From positions 2,060,374 through 2,124,373 of the forward strand of contig MU004238.1 of the NCBI GenBank assembly GCA_010405405.1: a DNA stretch of 64,000 nt, in the 5' to 3' direction. Position numbers and translations under genes: made by a program. The notes beneath the pieces are model-generated. The model did no database searches. It was given only the letters and a program-made list of their open reading frames with translations, and had not been told where the DNA came from. Source of the DNA: Microthyrium microscopicum. Taxonomy: Eukaryota; Ascomycota; Dothideomycetes; Microthyriales; Microthyriaceae. Positions 23,816 to 35,421 of this stretch are shown here, one piece after another. Each line of letters starts with the position of its first letter. Position 1 is the stretch's first letter.

Positions 23816-24282
23816 TTTCGCTGCGGTTCAGCCCCTCCTAGCCTTGCAGAGAAATTGAACAAAAACTAATTTTCAATGAGAGAATTGCCAGAACTCGAAG
23901 TGAAGCTTTGGTTGAGGCAGTTGGTAAGTGTTGAAGAAACGCAGCAGGTCATAGCCTCGCGATTTGGGCTGGCGGATATGTTCCCAGCGATATTAGTCAC
24001 CATGAAGAACAGCATTTGAGATAGCTGATGAGGTAACTGGCGACCTCAGTATCTTTCACATCTACATATGTTGGTGTAATTTTCACCTCATCGTCGTAAA
24101 GGTAGAAGAGGAAGGAAAGATCTCGAGGTGGTTTTGGGGAAAGAAGGTCCAAGCTCCATCAACACCAAAACGCGGCCTCACTTAACCAGCGCGTCTAAAA
24201 AAACCTACAACACTCACTCTTCCCGTTCAACATCTTTCCCTTTCGACTTCTTGCGCCTAATCCTCACCCTGCATTCCTCATC
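23816..24282. promoter_or_regulatory. Shared divergent promoter, TEL1 / NUP192
   Basis: These 467 bases separate the two start codons. Pyrimidine-rich runs on the + strand lie just upstream of the NUP192 ATG (about 24207-24262, CTCTTCCC, CTTTCCCTTTCG), as is common for constitutive fungal genes. No clear TATA box is seen on either strand. Confidence 0.6.
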
Positions 24283-27200
24283 ATGTCCACCGCAAGCCTA
24301 GAGTCTCTAGAGGCTCTACACCACGACCTCGACGCCCTTCAAGAGAACCGTTTCCATATCATCGATCGCCTGTCTGGGGAGCTCGAGGCGCATATTGAGG
24401 AGTTTCAAAATCTCTTGGACCACCGAACTCGCAATAATGCCAGTAGGCAGGCTCTGACCACTAGTTCGTCGAGCGTGTTTCTTTTGGTCCTCATAACTGA
24501 CTCTGCATAGGCGCAGTACCAGGAGCGAACGCAAAAATCGAAATTGACAACGTCGAATACGAAGTCAACGAAGACTTTAGAAACCAGTCTCTTCAGCTTG
24601 CAGACGAACTCAACTTAGACGAACGGGAAAGCGCAAAGCTTCTTTTGCTTGCTCAGGACGATGCGCGGGACTTTGATCGAACTGCAATCGTCAGCGCAAT
24701 CATGCGCTTCCACCGTCGGCGACAATATCTGCTCGAATGTATACGCCTGCTCTTCCACTTGAGTACTGGAGCGCTGGGTGAGGACGATTCGGAACCCGAG
24801 GATGATCAAGACCAACCGCAGCCTGATTTACCCAACGAAAACCGTCGAATTACCGCGTTACTAGACGTCATCCGCTCCAGAGTCATTGGCCAAGGATCAT
24901 CATACCTAGACAAACTTTTCAATGCAGTGAAAGAAGTAGAGAGTGGACTCCAGAAGGTCGGGGATAGAACACAGCGAGCAGCGGTAGTGGGCCAAGCCCT
25001 TTCAAGGGACGAAGAACAGATCATGGAGTATGAAAGAGATACTTTGAACATCCAGCACGAATCGCTGTCGGCGATAATAACACTCTACATCGGCCTTGGC
25101 AGAATGACATCTACGAACATACTGCGCCAAACCTTGGCTCGACTTCAGACGCTAGACAAACACGACCTAGTTTTGCTTCATTACGTTCCAGTAATAATGA
25201 AGCTGGCTGCCAAATGCATATCTGGAGGTCTTCCTGACCATGAAATTGGAACAATCCATACGCAGCTAATGAACAAAGACGAATTAGACCGGTGGGCTTC
25301 CAAAAACTTATGCCATACTGTCCGGGCCTGGTGGATTGTTTCATACAAAGGCCGCTATACTGATGACGAAACTCGCGAGCCCGTCGCTTCACCAGAAGGG
25401 GATTTGCTAGACCAGTCTCTTCGCAATGGCGGTCTACATTTTATGCTATCGGTAGCACAAGACGTTAAAAAGGGCGACTGGCGTGACCCAGCCAAGCTTC
25501 AGCTCACATCATTTCTCTTAGGGGATACGGCTCGACTGGCTCCTGAGACGCCGTCACCCACCGAGCCGTTTCAAGAGATGGTCATGGACCTATTTCAGAA
25601 TTTTATTCACGATTTCATATCGAACATGCCTGATACTTTACGGCTTTTGAAGTTCCAAGAAGATGACCAACGACGTCTTCTTCGGTCACGTTTCCAAAAC
25701 AACACTTCAGAATATCGATACGATCTTGATCGATTTTTGGTCCTCATCTCTTATGCTTACCAGGATTATCCTGATAGTGCGCGAGACTTTTGGATTGACT
25801 CTGAAGGACACATGTATGGCTTTCTGCAATGGGCCGCGAAGAGACAGACAACTCCCAGAGTAGCAGCATTCTGTGAAATGCTTCGGTCGCTCTCAGAAGG
25901 CGAAATTTGTGCAGATAACACTCACCAATTCCTGCTAGATGAGGGTGCGCCTGTTGCAGGAAAACTGCGTAGAACGACGTCGCTAAGCTGGAGCCAAATA
26001 TTTGCGGAACTAGAATTCTACGCCACCCAAATCCGCGAGCGCCAGGCTGTCACTAATACAGGCAACGCCATTGATGCCCAGCATGCTCAAGAGCAATTGA
26101 TAGAGCCTGAAAGTAACATCATGCTGGAGTGTTATCTACGATTGGTCAGCCATCTATGTGGCGGCAGCGCAAAGGTTAGAAATTGGCTTCTTCAAAATGA
26201 AGCCAACCCAATTGCTCACATCTTATTCCAACTCATCTCAACCAGCGCAGATTCGAAGATAAGGGCTTGGTGTTTCATGACTTTAGCAGCCTTGACTGTT
26301 GATAAGAACCCAGATACGTCCGCTGGAATGTGGGAGAAGCTGGACTTGTGGATTTCAGGAGCACCCTCAACTGCACCCACCGCAGCGCGTTCAGCTGCGC
26401 CTCCAACAACCAATCGACCCGAACCGTTAGTCCTAGATCACATTGCCTCAGGGTTTGAAGAGCCACACGGATTCATGCACTTACTGAATGGCCTGGTCAT
26501 CCCAGGAACTAATGAACTTGGGCTGAACGATGAGCTCCCATTTCCTGAGAACCTCGGATCGTCATATAGGCTTCCTGGTATCAGCACATACATTGATTTC
26601 GCTCTTGGTCGAGTGTTTGCTGATGGCACTATGAAGCTGAGTGACACGTACCAGGCAAATCTGTTACGATTAACCTGTCTGGACTTCATATGCACGTGTT
26701 TGTCTAGCTTTAACGAAGACCTGGTCATCATCGCAAATAGGTCCAATATGCCGGTCGAGAGAATCATTCGATCCTCGTCACTGGAGTCATACGTTCTTTG
26801 GCATCCATTCTCCCGTGTGATGGAACATTTGTTTGACGACAAGTGCTTGAAAGCTCTATTCGCGGCGGCTAAGCAAGACCCACAGGCTATTAATCTGGCT
26901 GCAAGCAACTCACCGCTTGTTCTGTCTCTTGTTAGATCAATCGAGGCGATGAACCTCATCCTGAAGTTTCAGTCAATGTACTTTGATGTAGTACGCCCTT
27001 TTATTCGAAAGATGAACCCGGACCGGAAGCCAGTATCACAGTCCCTGTTCCCATCATTTGAAGACGCAGTGCTGAAAGACCTCTCTATCATCGTCAATCT
27101 TGGCTTATACTGTGGTCTTGGTCACTCTGAGCTCACGCTCTGCTCACTTGCTCTTCTAGAAAAGCTATCGTCATCACGAAAACTGAGCTATCCGGTTGGC

Positions 27201-29569
27201 CAAATCCGTGCGGATAGAAGCAAGTTAATCACTCAGTTGGAACAGGATAATGAGGCGGAACGAATCTCACGTGGACTTATGTCTTCCATGACTATCGACG
27301 AGCGGGAAATTGAGGTTGGCCCACTTGCCTCGGGTTATAGTATAAAATCAGGCATCATCAGCTTCCTCAAGAGCACGCTCCTGGCAACCCCCGATCGACC
27401 AAACATTGCTCACCTGCTCTTGGGCTTCAATTGCACCGCTCATAGCATCTACATTGAGAACCAAGATGCATTCGCCAATGGATCCTGCTTATTTTTCGCA
27501 ATTGGTCGCCTGGTGATGGAATACCCAAACAGAGACGGTGCTAATTTTCTCGCATGGTCCTCCAATATTACACAGGCTTGTACAGAGATATTACGAATAC
27601 TCTGGCGATCACCACTAACTAGCCAGCTCGTGCTCACACAGTTACGCGAGTCTGATTATGCCTTTCTTCAGGCCCTTCGTCAGATGGTGATAGGCACCCG
27701 GACCATATGGAGCGAGCTTATGATAGCGGACCCGGCGTTCTTCATCACCGATTCAGCTTTGGCGTTACGGAACTTTTTACATCAACGAACAGCATACTTC
27801 GATTTCCTCGCCCGTGAGTTCCGCTACTGCAAGGTCGGCAACGTCACAAGCCTACTCCTGCGACTCCAGGCTGTGTTGTTGGGTTCCGCACACTTTCCTG
27901 GCCAAGCACCTCAGTCATGTCCCAATATTTTCGAGCTATTCGACTTTATGGAGCTTGATTATTCTTCCCCTGGGCCGATTGTAGATTCGGCCTACATAAG
28001 GGAAGCTGACTTTGTCGTATGCCAGACTACGCGACATGATGAGCCACCAGGCCCTCTCTTTGACCTTCCTCGAGCTGAAGAGATTATACTCCTCCAACGC
28101 AACGAGTTCACGAAAGATCACCAGCCACTTGCTGGATCAAAGGAACTTGTGAAAACTCCAGCAGAAGACTTGGAACTGCTGGAGTTTAACGAAGCAGCCA
28201 ATAATGCATTCTTCTCCATCTTAGCACGAAACCAATGGCGAGAGGTTGTCATAGCTCAAGCCGAGACGCTCAAGTCATGGACCCAACTAATGGTGGTAGC
28301 AATAGAAACCTGTCAATTCGAGCCGGCCATTGAGCTTGCCTTCGTCCATCAAGCATACCAGTTGATCGTTCCCAAATTTGAGAAGGCCGTGTTTATCGAC
28401 ATCAAAACTGCCGTCGAGCTCGCTACGCTCTTGCTCACACTACTAAAATCTTCGAAGTACAAAAATGAGAAGGATAAGACTCCGAACGGGTCTACAAACG
28501 GCAAAGTCTCCACAACTCTTTCGAAGAGCAACGGGCGAATGAGCGTCCTCGACAATACCAACGACATTGAGTTCCAAGTGTTTCGCGCTGCTCTGAATGC
28601 AAGTGTTTCAAGTACAAGCAACGTCGAGTTCCGCGAAGTTTGTTATCAAGTATGCTGCCAATATCTCCGCAACGTGTCTGGCGACGTTCCCAAAGGCTCA
28701 ATTCGTCGACGGAATATTCTCCGCACAATCAAACAAGTCAACGACCGGCTGATCGAAATCGCGGCTGACGACGCATGCAACGGCCGTAATAGTTGCGGTA
28801 TTGGTGCATTACTTTTACTCGAGTCTCTCGTTTCAGTGTCAGCGATAGATGACCCCAAACTCATTCTCAGTGGCCTAGAGAGTGTCAACTTCGTCGCGAT
28901 TTGTGTCGACTGCATTCGGCGAATTCCCGTGGACCTCAGAGAGGCAGCACCAGAAGGTACGTTAAGTCAGCCTCTTGAAAGATTAAGCTTATCATTACAG
29001 ATGTCCCTCTTGTTTTCGGTTATCACAATGCCTGTCTCGCTTTGCTAGTGCGCATTGCTCAAACTAGACCTGGTGCTGTTCAAGTGCTCAATGCCGGCCT
29101 GTTCTCCGCTGTCGAAGACTCTCAGATCTTCTCCACTGACCCTGATGTTGGACTAGGTAAGTTTCTGATCTCTTTCCAATTGACATACTCTAATTCAAGA
29201 CCAGAGCTCAACAATCAAGAACTATTGAAGAAGTTCTTCGACCTGATGGTTTCTGTTCTTCGCATCGTCAATTCTGTTGTGCTCAAGTTTCAAAGCGATC
29301 AAACCATTGGCCCGGCGCGTGATTTCCTAAGTAGAAATCGCAACTCAGTCATTGGAATCCTCAAGCGACACGATGGAGTTGGCGGCATCGAAATGGATAG
29401 CTCTATCAACTTGTCCGATCTAGTCGATAACATAACGTTGCTCATGGCTGCAACGGATTACCTAGAGGTGAGTGCCCCTTTAAAATAACCTTCCACCTGT
29501 ACTGACAGCGGCCAGTTTGAATCAGTAACTACTGACCGCAAGAGAACCATGATGGATGTGTTTACGTAG
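24283..29569 (+). CDS. NUP192: Nuclear pore scaffold protein Nup192 (Nup205 family)
   Basis: Five exons (24283-24463, 24511-28956, 29001-29156, 29205-29467, 29516-29569) give 1699 residues, the usual Nup192 size. It forms part of the inner ring of the nuclear pore complex and binds Nic96 and Nup53 (family knowledge). The chain is an alpha-helical solenoid throughout with no catalytic motif. Recognisable blocks are LDEREESAKLLLLAQ-like text near residue 105, NPIAHILFQLISTSADSKIRAWC, and the end region YHNACLALLVRIAQTRPGAVQVLNAGLF. Exon 1 ends at a weak donor GTTCGT; an alternative donor GTAGGC at 24441 would drop eight residues (NNASRQALT region), which are conserved in relatives as I recall them. 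At intron 3 the acceptor CCAG (29203-29204) keeps the frame, while the nearer CAAG would not. The last exon adds FESVTTDRKRTMMDVFT. Confidence 0.92.
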
Positions 29570-29827
29570 TAAAAATACCCCTTGTTATTCGAAATATTGT
29601 AGTAATAGCACCCAAGCGATACCAGGCCAAAAGTTTGAGCATTGTATTTAGCATCAGCGCCCCTAGCATCGCGGAACAATAGTAGTAATGTGACAAATGC
29701 CCTTCTGAGTAGACTGCGCCAATATTGGTATCGTTATGTCCAACAAATTCAACGCCTTGTGACGGCTTAATCCGGCCACGATGCAATCAACGTCTATATC
29801 GTACAGCTTTTTATCCAAATGATCTTT

Positions 29828-30368
29828 TCATTTATCGAACCCCAGGCCCTCATTCCTCCCCTGCGGTGTTGCCTCATCCACTTCCGATACCCATTTGCTT
29901 CCCCTTGAGCCTTCCTGCCACGACCATTCTTCCGCCTGTCCTCCCACGTTCGAGATGTGTTTGAGGGTGTGGCCCAGTTTGACCACGCTGAACCGCAGTA
30001 ACCGCGGCTCCATCTTGAGCATCGCTTTCATTGTATCCTGGGCTTTTGCGGACGCGTCGAAGCGCATGATGAAGTATTGGCCAGCATGATGTTTTTGGGC
30101 ACCGGCGGATGCGCGCATAGGTTTTGGAAGCGCAAAGACACCCCAATTCGTCAGGCCACGAACGACACCACCACGCTGGAGGATTATGGTGCCAGCAGTG
30201 CGGGCGATGCTGGGCAACACGTTAGTTTGAGGTTCGCTAAGGGGATGGGGTTCGGGGAGCGGTACTCTTTTGCCTCGCGGATGGAGCCTGGGCGGACCTA
30301 AAAACATTAGTATTGATACAGTCAGAGAGTTAAGGAGGACTTACTACTGATATCAACTCGTACAGCAT
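29828..30368 (-). CDS. MRP17: Mitochondrial small-subunit ribosomal protein bS6m (Mrp17)
   Basis: Three exons (30368-30345, 30297-30266, 30209-29828) give 145 residues. The first two exons code for only 24 and 32 bases. Joined, they read MLYELISV-VRPGSIREAKD-IARTAGTIILQRGG, which is the standard start of bacterial-type S6 proteins. GGVVRGLTNWGVFALPKPMR and HHAGQYFIMRFDAS complete the S6 fold. Relatives bind 16S-type rRNA in the mitochondrial small subunit next to bS18. The C-terminal 40 residues (from GGQAEEWSWQEG) are an extension that bacterial S6 lacks. A longer single frame from 30307 exists, but its start does not resemble S6, so I prefer the spliced model. The gene shares its promoter with GCV3, also mitochondrial. 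Confidence 0.9.
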
Positions 30369-30533
30369 TGCGAATATGTGATATGTGAAGACATTGACCG
30401 TCGCTACAACATTTTTTCCAGGAAGTCAAATCATCAAGGTCCGTGCGCGAGCTTTGGTGATCTCATGAATTTAATCCTCACCCCTCTATCACCCTCTCGC
30501 TGACGTCCCAATCTCCTCTCTACATATTCTACA
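30369..30533. promoter_or_regulatory. Short divergent promoter, MRP17 / GCV3
   Basis: Only 165 bases separate the two start codons, and both genes code for mitochondrial proteins. The GCV3 side has pyrimidine runs (CCTCACCCCTCTATCACCCT). No TATA box is seen. Joint control is possible but not shown by the sequence. Confidence 0.6.
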
Positions 30534-31168
30534 ATGGCCGCTCGTACTTCAATTATGCGCGGTCTGCGCACACTGAGCTCAGGCTCAAGTTTCACAACCT
30601 CCCGACTTACAGTGCGCGCTGTGCAGCCGCTTAGAACATCCCTCGTCCGCCCATTTTCGATCTCGCGCACTCGTATGCTTCCAGAAGGACCTCGAATGAG
30701 AGCTATGCTAACATGAATACAGTCTACGAGCGCCGATACACAGACGACCATGAATGGGCCGAGCTCTCTGCCGACAAGAAAACCTGTAATTGCTTCGCTA
30801 TTCGCATCTCAGATACCTACTAACACACCTCAGGCACTGTCGGAATCACAACATACGCAGCAAACGCAATTGGCGACGTAACATGGATAGAGATGCCAGA
30901 AGCCGGCACCGCATTCGAAGAAGGTGACCCACTCGCCGTCATCGAAAGCACCAAAGCCGCCAACGATATATACTCGCCGCTCAGCGGCACAGTGACGGAG
31001 GTCAACGCGAAACTAGACGAAGATCCAAAGACAATCAACGCAGATCCAGAAGGCGACGCGTGGTTGGTAAAGCTGGAGGTCAAGGATGCGGATGAGTTCA
31101 AGGCGTTGTTGAGCAAGGAGGACTATGACGCTGTTGTGGCGGAGGAGAAGAAGGCGGAGGACAAGTAA
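30534..31168 (+). CDS. GCV3: Glycine cleavage system H protein, mitochondrial
   Basis: Three exons (30534-30672, 30723-30785, 30834-31168) give 178 residues. The first 45 residues are rich in Arg, Ser and Thr with no acidic residue, a typical mitochondrial targeting peptide. The mature part begins near LYERRYTDDHEWAELSADKK. The lipoyl-lysine lies in AVIESTKAANDIYSPLSG (K108). The protein carries the aminomethyl group from the P protein to the T and L proteins of the glycine decarboxylase complex in the matrix. The usual TGTVGIT reads TCTVGIT here, across the second splice junction, a small change beside a conserved strand. The end is acidic and Lys-rich (EEKKAEDK), as in relatives. Confidence 0.95.
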
Positions 31169-31320
31169 GTGGTTGGATGATGTGATGAAGATTTCAACAT
31201 AAGATACACAGCTTGGGTCTGATTACTATAATGTACACATATGCAACACGATGCCTTGGTTCGGTGATCTACGTTCAACAGTGCTCAGATGCTCATCGAT
31301 TATGGTGATCATGGCGATTT

Positions 31321-33315
31321 TCAATGCAAGCTCTCTCGTCTGTCCCTGTAGCGTACATGAGAGTCCTTCTCATAGCCATCTTCCAACTCTTGCGACGAGC
31401 CATCAACATCATCCACACCGTCCATATCCAACGGCTCATCGCCAATCTCCATCCATACCTCGCTCATAGCTAGAACGGGAAAGAAATGGCACAGCAGATA
31501 ATACGCTCCACTCGAAACGATAAACCCGCAAAAGAAGTTCAAGTTGTAGATATACGTGGCTGCCGCTGGTACTTTGTTCCCGACTGCCCCAGCAAAGCCG
31601 ACCACATTGATAAGTATACCAGCAACATACGCCGCATATGCGCGCCAGTTGATGCCCATGGTAAAGTAGTATGGTCCAGTCTTACGGCCATCGTATAGAC
31701 CTTTAACTTCGAGATATCCTTTGCGGATAAGGTAGTAGTCACAGCAAATCACGCCAGCTATGGATGATAGGAATACAGAGTATGAGGATAAATAGGTCGT
31801 GAAACTGTTGGAGCTGGATAGAAGGTTCCATGGGCACATGACGAGACCGACTATCGCGCAGATGTATCCTCCTCGACGGATATTGATGAAGCGTGGGAGG
31901 AGGGCGGTCATGTCTGTACCAGCGGAGACGGAGTTGGCTGCAATGTTTGTCCCGAGCTGTGCGAGCGTGAATGCCATGGCAATTATGAAAACGCCGAAAC
32001 GCTGGCCGCCGCCGCCTTCATTGACAAACTTTGTGAGAAGGTCGAGAGGATTCCAGATTGGTTCGTCGTTAGGATAGATGACTTTTGCTGAAGAAGTGAC
32101 GATGATACCAATAAATGAGGTTACTGCGAAACCGATTGGAATCGTGAATAGCTGGGACCATAAGGCGTCGCTTGGTTTGCGGGCAAAACGAGCAAAGTCG
32201 GGATCGTTAACGATGAGTGTTGCAAAATTGGCGATCGCACTCATTATGCCTTTTACCATTCCCCAGCCAAGCTCGCTTCCTCTGGCAGTTCCAGGCTGAT
32301 GGACGATTGGGCCTAACCCCTTGGCTCGAACGATGGCCCAGATGAAGAAAATGAAGCCAGCAGTAGGGACAAAGTAAGCCTTGACAGTGAACAGATGACG
32401 AATCTGATGGACTGGAAACCATAAGGCTGGCAAGCTACCAAGCCAGAACAAGAAGAAGCTGATAAACTCTTTCGTAGTAGTTCCGGAATTTTGGGGGAAA
32501 GTGTTGGGCACGTCGTCCTAGATATGATTAGCAAAATGATATCTAGTAACATACAGGAAAACCGACATATTTGGACCAGATAGCTCGAATCATAAGAGTA
32601 ACACACTCCCCGCCTATCCATGATTGAACACCATACCATATGCAAGCCATAGCAGCACGATTAAAGACTGGCCATAAAGCGCCCCAGATACCAAAAGACG
32701 ACCGAGAGACCACTGGAAAGCCAATGTGATATGTCGCACCAATTCGGCCAGTGGCACATATAAAGCAGCCAGCGATGGAGTAGCCAAGCCAAACACAAAT
32801 CCAGGACTGCCACCAGGACAATCCATTGCTCGAAATCATAGACGACGAAATCATCCACGTATTGATGTTGAACGAATCGGCTAAGCAATCTTAGTTAGCC
32901 AAGCTCCACTGTACGAAAATTCAATTGACTGACCGACCCAGAAACCAACAAAGTTCCAAGGTCCCCATTGCCTCCGCTCTGGTTCAACGGGTTTTAGATC
33001 ATGGTTGTATAGCATCAACTGCGTATTATTTAGACCAGGCTCATTTTCAACCGCAATCTTGTCCAGAAACTGAACCACCTTGGACTTTGCAGGTTTCCTC
33101 ATCTGATAAGTTCGATCAGAATGCAGAAGATGACGCTCGGAGTGTTGCAATTCAAAATCATTAATATCTGTCAAGTAATGGTGCCGATCAATATCACGAA
33201 GGGAGGACCTTCGACTAGTATGATTAGACCGTGAAGTGGTTTCTTCCGGGCGTGCGGCATCAAAGGGATTCCGGAGATTGTTAGACGATGATGGCATCAA
33301 AGGCTCGCTCTCCAA
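31321..33315 (-). CDS. NCS1-family purine/pyrimidine/allantoin-type permease
   Basis: Three exons (33315-32934, 32880-32555, 32517-31321) give 634 residues. The N-terminal 110 residues are polar and cytosolic. The membrane part then starts at [21 protein letters not shown], which is a hallmark of NCS1 transporters and is rebuilt by splicing intron 1. Further family blocks are [49 protein letters not shown] and [27 protein letters not shown]. About twelve membrane segments are expected and many are visible. The C-terminal tail is acidic, then ends with arginines. Relatives import uracil, allantoin, uridine, thiamine or related compounds with protons at the plasma membrane; the Fur-type look suggests uracil or allantoin, but substrate cannot be read off. 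It lies tail to tail with GCV3, 152 bases apart. Confidence 0.92.
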
Positions 33316-34496
33316 ATTCTGTTCACCTTGAGAAAGCTCGACTAAACTATATTCCGAGCCCGTTGGGGACGGAGAATGGTATACAGACTGGAATGGACAT
33401 CAGCACATGCCTAGTAGTATAACAGAATGTAACAAAAGTATGTACCTGCGATGTTATTCTCGCCATGTTATACCGGATGGGAGGAAGGCTTAGGTTACCA
33501 AGTGATTTACTGGCGGCTGAGGAATGACAGAAAGTTTGGGTCCAGCCTAAACCTCCATGCCCAAAGCAGTAAGCTCGGAGTACTTTGCACGTTTCTGCTC
33601 GAAGAGGTCGGGGGACTTCGATATGCTGAATTCCAAAAACCGTTAAGATTTTGCAATCTGTAAACAGAGACAGAATGGCGGCTGATTCAACAACCAACGA
33701 TCAAGTTGATGCTTTCTAAGTCCAAGGGAGGAAGCGACTTTGCATGCATAGCAGATTCGAATCTGCAGGGACTTGTCGCTAGACCACGCGCGACACGCTC
33801 TAGGTGGGCATCAAAGGCAAGACAATTGCGCTGTAAGAGAGCAACCACCAGATTGCGTAGCTGAGCCTGGACCACGGGATCAATACCATGAAGGTCCAAA
33901 GCAATCTTCCTATCAACTCCGATGTCTATAAACATAAATTGGCATACTCAAAACATGGTAATGGCGCGGCAGGGTCCGACAGCCTACAGGTGGATAGAAG
34001 TTGACTCGATGCGGTGTTGCAATCAGCTAAGGATATACTCCACGTCAATTTCCGCTCACAAGCAAAGATGGATCGAAACGGGAAAACATAGCAGGGCGAG
34101 CAGGCTATCTAATAGCTTGTCGCTAATTCTTTGCATAAAAAGACAGTACAAATATATGATTGTGATAGAAATGTCGTTGGATTAAAGTTGAAGCCAACTG
34201 GAAAGCATCAGAAACAGATCGCACTATACCTTATCGAACCTAGTATCTTAGTGTTAGTCATATTCAACCTTTTTACCTGGCTCTGATTGGCTCCAAAAGT
34301 ACAAGATGCTAGCTCTAAGTGCTTTCTAAGCTCCTATTTACAGACCACCCCAACAGGTACATATCCTTGACGCCAAGATTTCACTACCCCAATTTTAACT
34401 TCAAAGTGGCAACAAGCAACACCACACCCATTCCGAATCACAACTACAGCTCCTCTCGCCAATCAATCAAGCAAGCCATTCAAATCAACCGCCAAC
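33316..34496. other. Divergent intergenic region, NCS1 permease / RPS27
   Basis: These 1.2 kb lie between the two starts. Open frames at 33347-33697 and 33687-33935 (both -) have no recognisable domain. An inverted CCAAT box (ATTGG at 34286-34290) lies about 207 bases before the RPS27 ATG. A 16-base palindrome at 33751-33766 (GCAGATTCGAATCTGC) looks like a Pol III B box, but no tRNA folds around it. Confidence 0.45.
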
Positions 34497-34880
34497 ATGG
34501 TATGTCTCCCATCCCCCTAAGCCCGCGGCTCCAACACCAAGCCCACATCAAGGCAAGCCGACATTAATATTAATGATCCCCAGGTTCTCGCCGTCGACCT
34601 TCTAAACCCCACACCAGCCGCCGAGGCGAAGAAACACAAACTCAAGGTACTTCACACTTATGCAAGCAGTGTTCAAGCAGCCGATTGACGATCCCAGACT
34701 CTTGTACCAGCACCCCGCTCCTTCTTCATGGACGTCAAGTGTCCCGGCTGCTTCACCATCACCACCGTCTTCAGCCACGCACAAACAGTCGTCGTATGCG
34801 CCGGATGCTCGCAGGTGCTCTGCCAGCCGACAGGTGGAAAGGCACGACTTACGGAAGGATGCTCGTTCAGGCGGAAGTAG
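34497..34880 (+). CDS. RPS27: Ribosomal protein eS27 (S27e), 40S subunit
   Basis: Three exons (34497-34499, 34584-34646, 34698-34880) give 82 residues, the standard eS27 length. Exon 1 codes for the start methionine alone, since the first intron begins directly after ATG (ATG|GTATGT). This layout is known in several fungal and animal ribosomal-protein genes. The zinc ribbon is CPGC (C37, C40) and CAGC (C56, C59), with [15 protein letters not shown] between. The end [15 protein letters not shown] is the family's typical C-terminus. The protein sits on the solvent side of the 40S subunit. It faces the TFIIIC subunit gene, 541 bases away. Confidence 0.96.
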
Positions 34881-35421
34881 AGCTGACGGCACACACATGG
34901 GACGAAGGGGGGAAATGGATTTGGGAAAGACAATGAATTGGTAAAGAAGGATGGTGGGAGGCGTTCGGAACTTGCAAAAGGCGTGGAGATGGGAGTCAAC
35001 AGCACAGCGAGCGTCCATAAAAAGGGCCGGCGTGATGACGATTTGAAGTTGGCCCGTTGAGGATACCCATTTGTAAATATATTGCAATGAATTCTATGAA
35101 CCTTTTATTCAACTTTATTATCACTCCATTGCATGAAGGGTGCCAGGAAGGGGTATCATGCTTACACTTATATGCTATCGTGTCAAGCTGAGTCGAAAGC
35201 TGTTGCACAAGAAAGGACTTGCAAATGAAGACAATTGATCAATTCGTCAATACGTTGCTTTCAACATATATCAGTCTATGCTATACAAAACAAAACCTGC
35301 CATCCCATGGGGTATCATAAATGCAAAATCCCAAACGCCGCGCTACATAAATACAGATGCTGTACACAATACAAGCGATTCAATATACAAACAAGAAAAC
35401 TCAGCCATTCCCAGGCTCTCT
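34881..35421. other. Convergent 3' flanks of RPS27 and TFC3
   Basis: 541 bases between two stop codons. Open frames on the minus strand here (34602-35087, 34996-35208) overlap RPS27 exons or lack any domain, so I take them as chance. AT-rich stretches such as ACCTTTTATTCAACTTTATTATC near 35100 suit transcript ends. No gene is supported. Confidence 0.45.

Noticed and set aside
29157-29199. A 43-base intron in NUP192 ending at CAAG
   Set aside because: It would shift the frame; the next acceptor CCAG at 29203-29204 gives a 48-base intron that keeps GLELNNQELLKKFF.
33751-33766. GCAGATTCGAATCTGC as a tRNA T-arm / Pol III B box
   Set aside because: It is a perfect palindrome with the right core, but neither strand offers a matching acceptor stem, A box or anticodon arm.
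33347-33935. Two minus-strand frames (116 and 82 codons) upstream of the NCS1 permease
   Set aside because: No recognisable domain or splice partner; they lie in the promoter region and are best taken as chance.
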